Positions 5,600 to 5,952 of a stretch of 5,952 nucleotides of DNA are shown one piece after another. Position 1 is the stretch's first letter. Each line of letters begins with the position of its first letter. The position numbers and the translations under genes are program-made. The DNA is taken from the NCBI GenBank assembly GCA_050747825.1, contig JBOGJG010000171.1, forward strand, positions 1 through 5,952, given 5' to 3'. This DNA comes from JBOGJG01 sp050747825 (GTDB taxonomy: Bacteria > Acidobacteriota > UBA6911 > RPQK01 > JBOGJG01). A model generated the notes under the pieces. The model did not search any database. It worked only from the letters and a program-made list of their open reading frames with translations, and was not told where the DNA came from.

Positions 5600-5884
5600 G
5601 ATGTTCTTAAAGGTGTTCTCCGCCTGTGATGCGAAGTCATCGGGCATTTCCCCTTGAGTCGAAGCTCCCCCTTGACCAGAGACAAAGATCATCCGTCCCG
5701 GCGGCGAACTGACCACGTGGGTGTAGCCGTTGGGCTTCGGACGGTACTCCAGGTTCAGGAACTGTTTTTCAGCTCTTTGAGCTTCTTGCCCCGGCGTAGA
5801 GGCACTCGCATGGCCGGAACAGGATAGCTGGTGGGCGGCCATCAGAATTGCGGCGGCAGACATCGTTCTTGCAAAAGCTTTCAT
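5600..5884 (-). pseudogene. Truncated second exported RidA-family gene
   Basis: The 5' end looks like a normal gene: GGAGG (5898-5894) nine bases before the ATG, then a signal peptide of about 28 residues (MKAFARTMSAAAILMAA..., possible cleavage at ASA/ST). The front half of a RidA domain follows: YTHVVSSPPGRMIFVSGQGG (54-73) and ASQAENTFKNI (85-95). After I95 the similarity ends abruptly. The frame stays open to a TGA at 5335-5333, but those 88 residues are Pro/Arg/Ser-rich, unlike RidA, and 224 bp of them are antisense to pduO. The equivalent of residues 87-154 of the intact RidA at 3010-3474 is missing, including the substrate-binding arginine and C-terminal strand. The other two minus-strand frames of the short gap do not restore it, so a simple frameshift does not explain the loss. 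Most likely a 3'-deleted remnant; a short exported protein is possible but would lack the active site. Confidence 0.75.
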
Positions 5885-5916
5885 CCCTTGGAACCTCCCG
5901 GTCGTTGAATCTATCT

Positions 5917-5926
5917 TTAGCGCTAA
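5917..5926. promoter_or_regulatory. 10-bp palindrome upstream of the truncated RidA gene
   Basis: TTAGCGCTAA is a perfect palindrome, 33 bp upstream of the ATG at 5884, where an operator could sit. A TTGAGA lies further upstream on the minus strand, but no -10 at proper spacing was found. The remaining bases to the window end (5927-5952) show nothing else. Confidence 0.25.
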
Positions 5927-5952
5927 GCCTTCATTCTCAATCGCACTGACAC

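Noticed and set aside
1..5952. Mobile element, CRISPR array, tRNA or rRNA genes, defence system
   Set aside because: No transposase, integrase, long terminal repeats, spaced identical repeats, cloverleaf-like or rRNA-like sequence was recognised on either strand.

Overview
The window looks like chromosomal DNA of a moderately GC-rich, Gram-negative-type heterotroph. Five complete genes and one broken gene are densely packed, and there are no RNA genes, insertion sequences, phage genes or CRISPR arrays. Four of the five intact proteins carry N-terminal export signals. The style of the proteins (M81, M19, RidA and amidohydrolase families, all exported) resembles Acidobacteriota and related environmental or metagenome-derived genomes. 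That placement rests on general familiarity with these families and is not proven by the sequence.

Layout. At 1-1566 (minus) lies an exported M81/MlrC-type metallopeptidase whose stop codon sits at the window edge. A 178-bp divergent spacer (1567-1744) holds two candidate promoters whose -35 and -10 boxes interdigitate. Reading right from it are an exported M19 (renal dipeptidase-like) dipeptidase (1745-2974, GTG start) and, 35 bp later behind a strong ribosome binding site, a RidA/YjgF-family protein with a twin-arginine-like signal (3010-3474). These two look like one operon. A 42-bp convergent gap follows, then an exported amidohydrolase/deacetylase on the minus strand (3517-4773). The next spacer (4774-5007, 234 bp) is the longest gene-free stretch. 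It holds a consensus TATAAT for the amidohydrolase on one side and a cluster of GTGAC repeats and inverted repeats on the other. It is followed by a PduO-type ATP:cob(I)alamin adenosyltransferase (5008-5556, plus). Finally, 5600-5884 (minus) is the front half of a second exported RidA gene, which loses RidA similarity about 45 bp from the adenosyltransferase stop. Its reading frame merely runs on as antisense through that gene.

How the genes may work together (inference). M81, M19 and COG3964-type amidohydrolases all cut amide bonds in peptides or acyl-amino acids. M19 enzymes include dehydropeptidases, whose enamine/imine products are the known substrate class of RidA deaminases. A dipeptidase and an exported RidA in one operon therefore suggest envelope-located handling of unusual peptides (dehydroamino-acid- or D-amino-acid-containing) with removal of reactive imines. 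The adenosyltransferase is a cobalamin housekeeping gene with no visible link to this theme.
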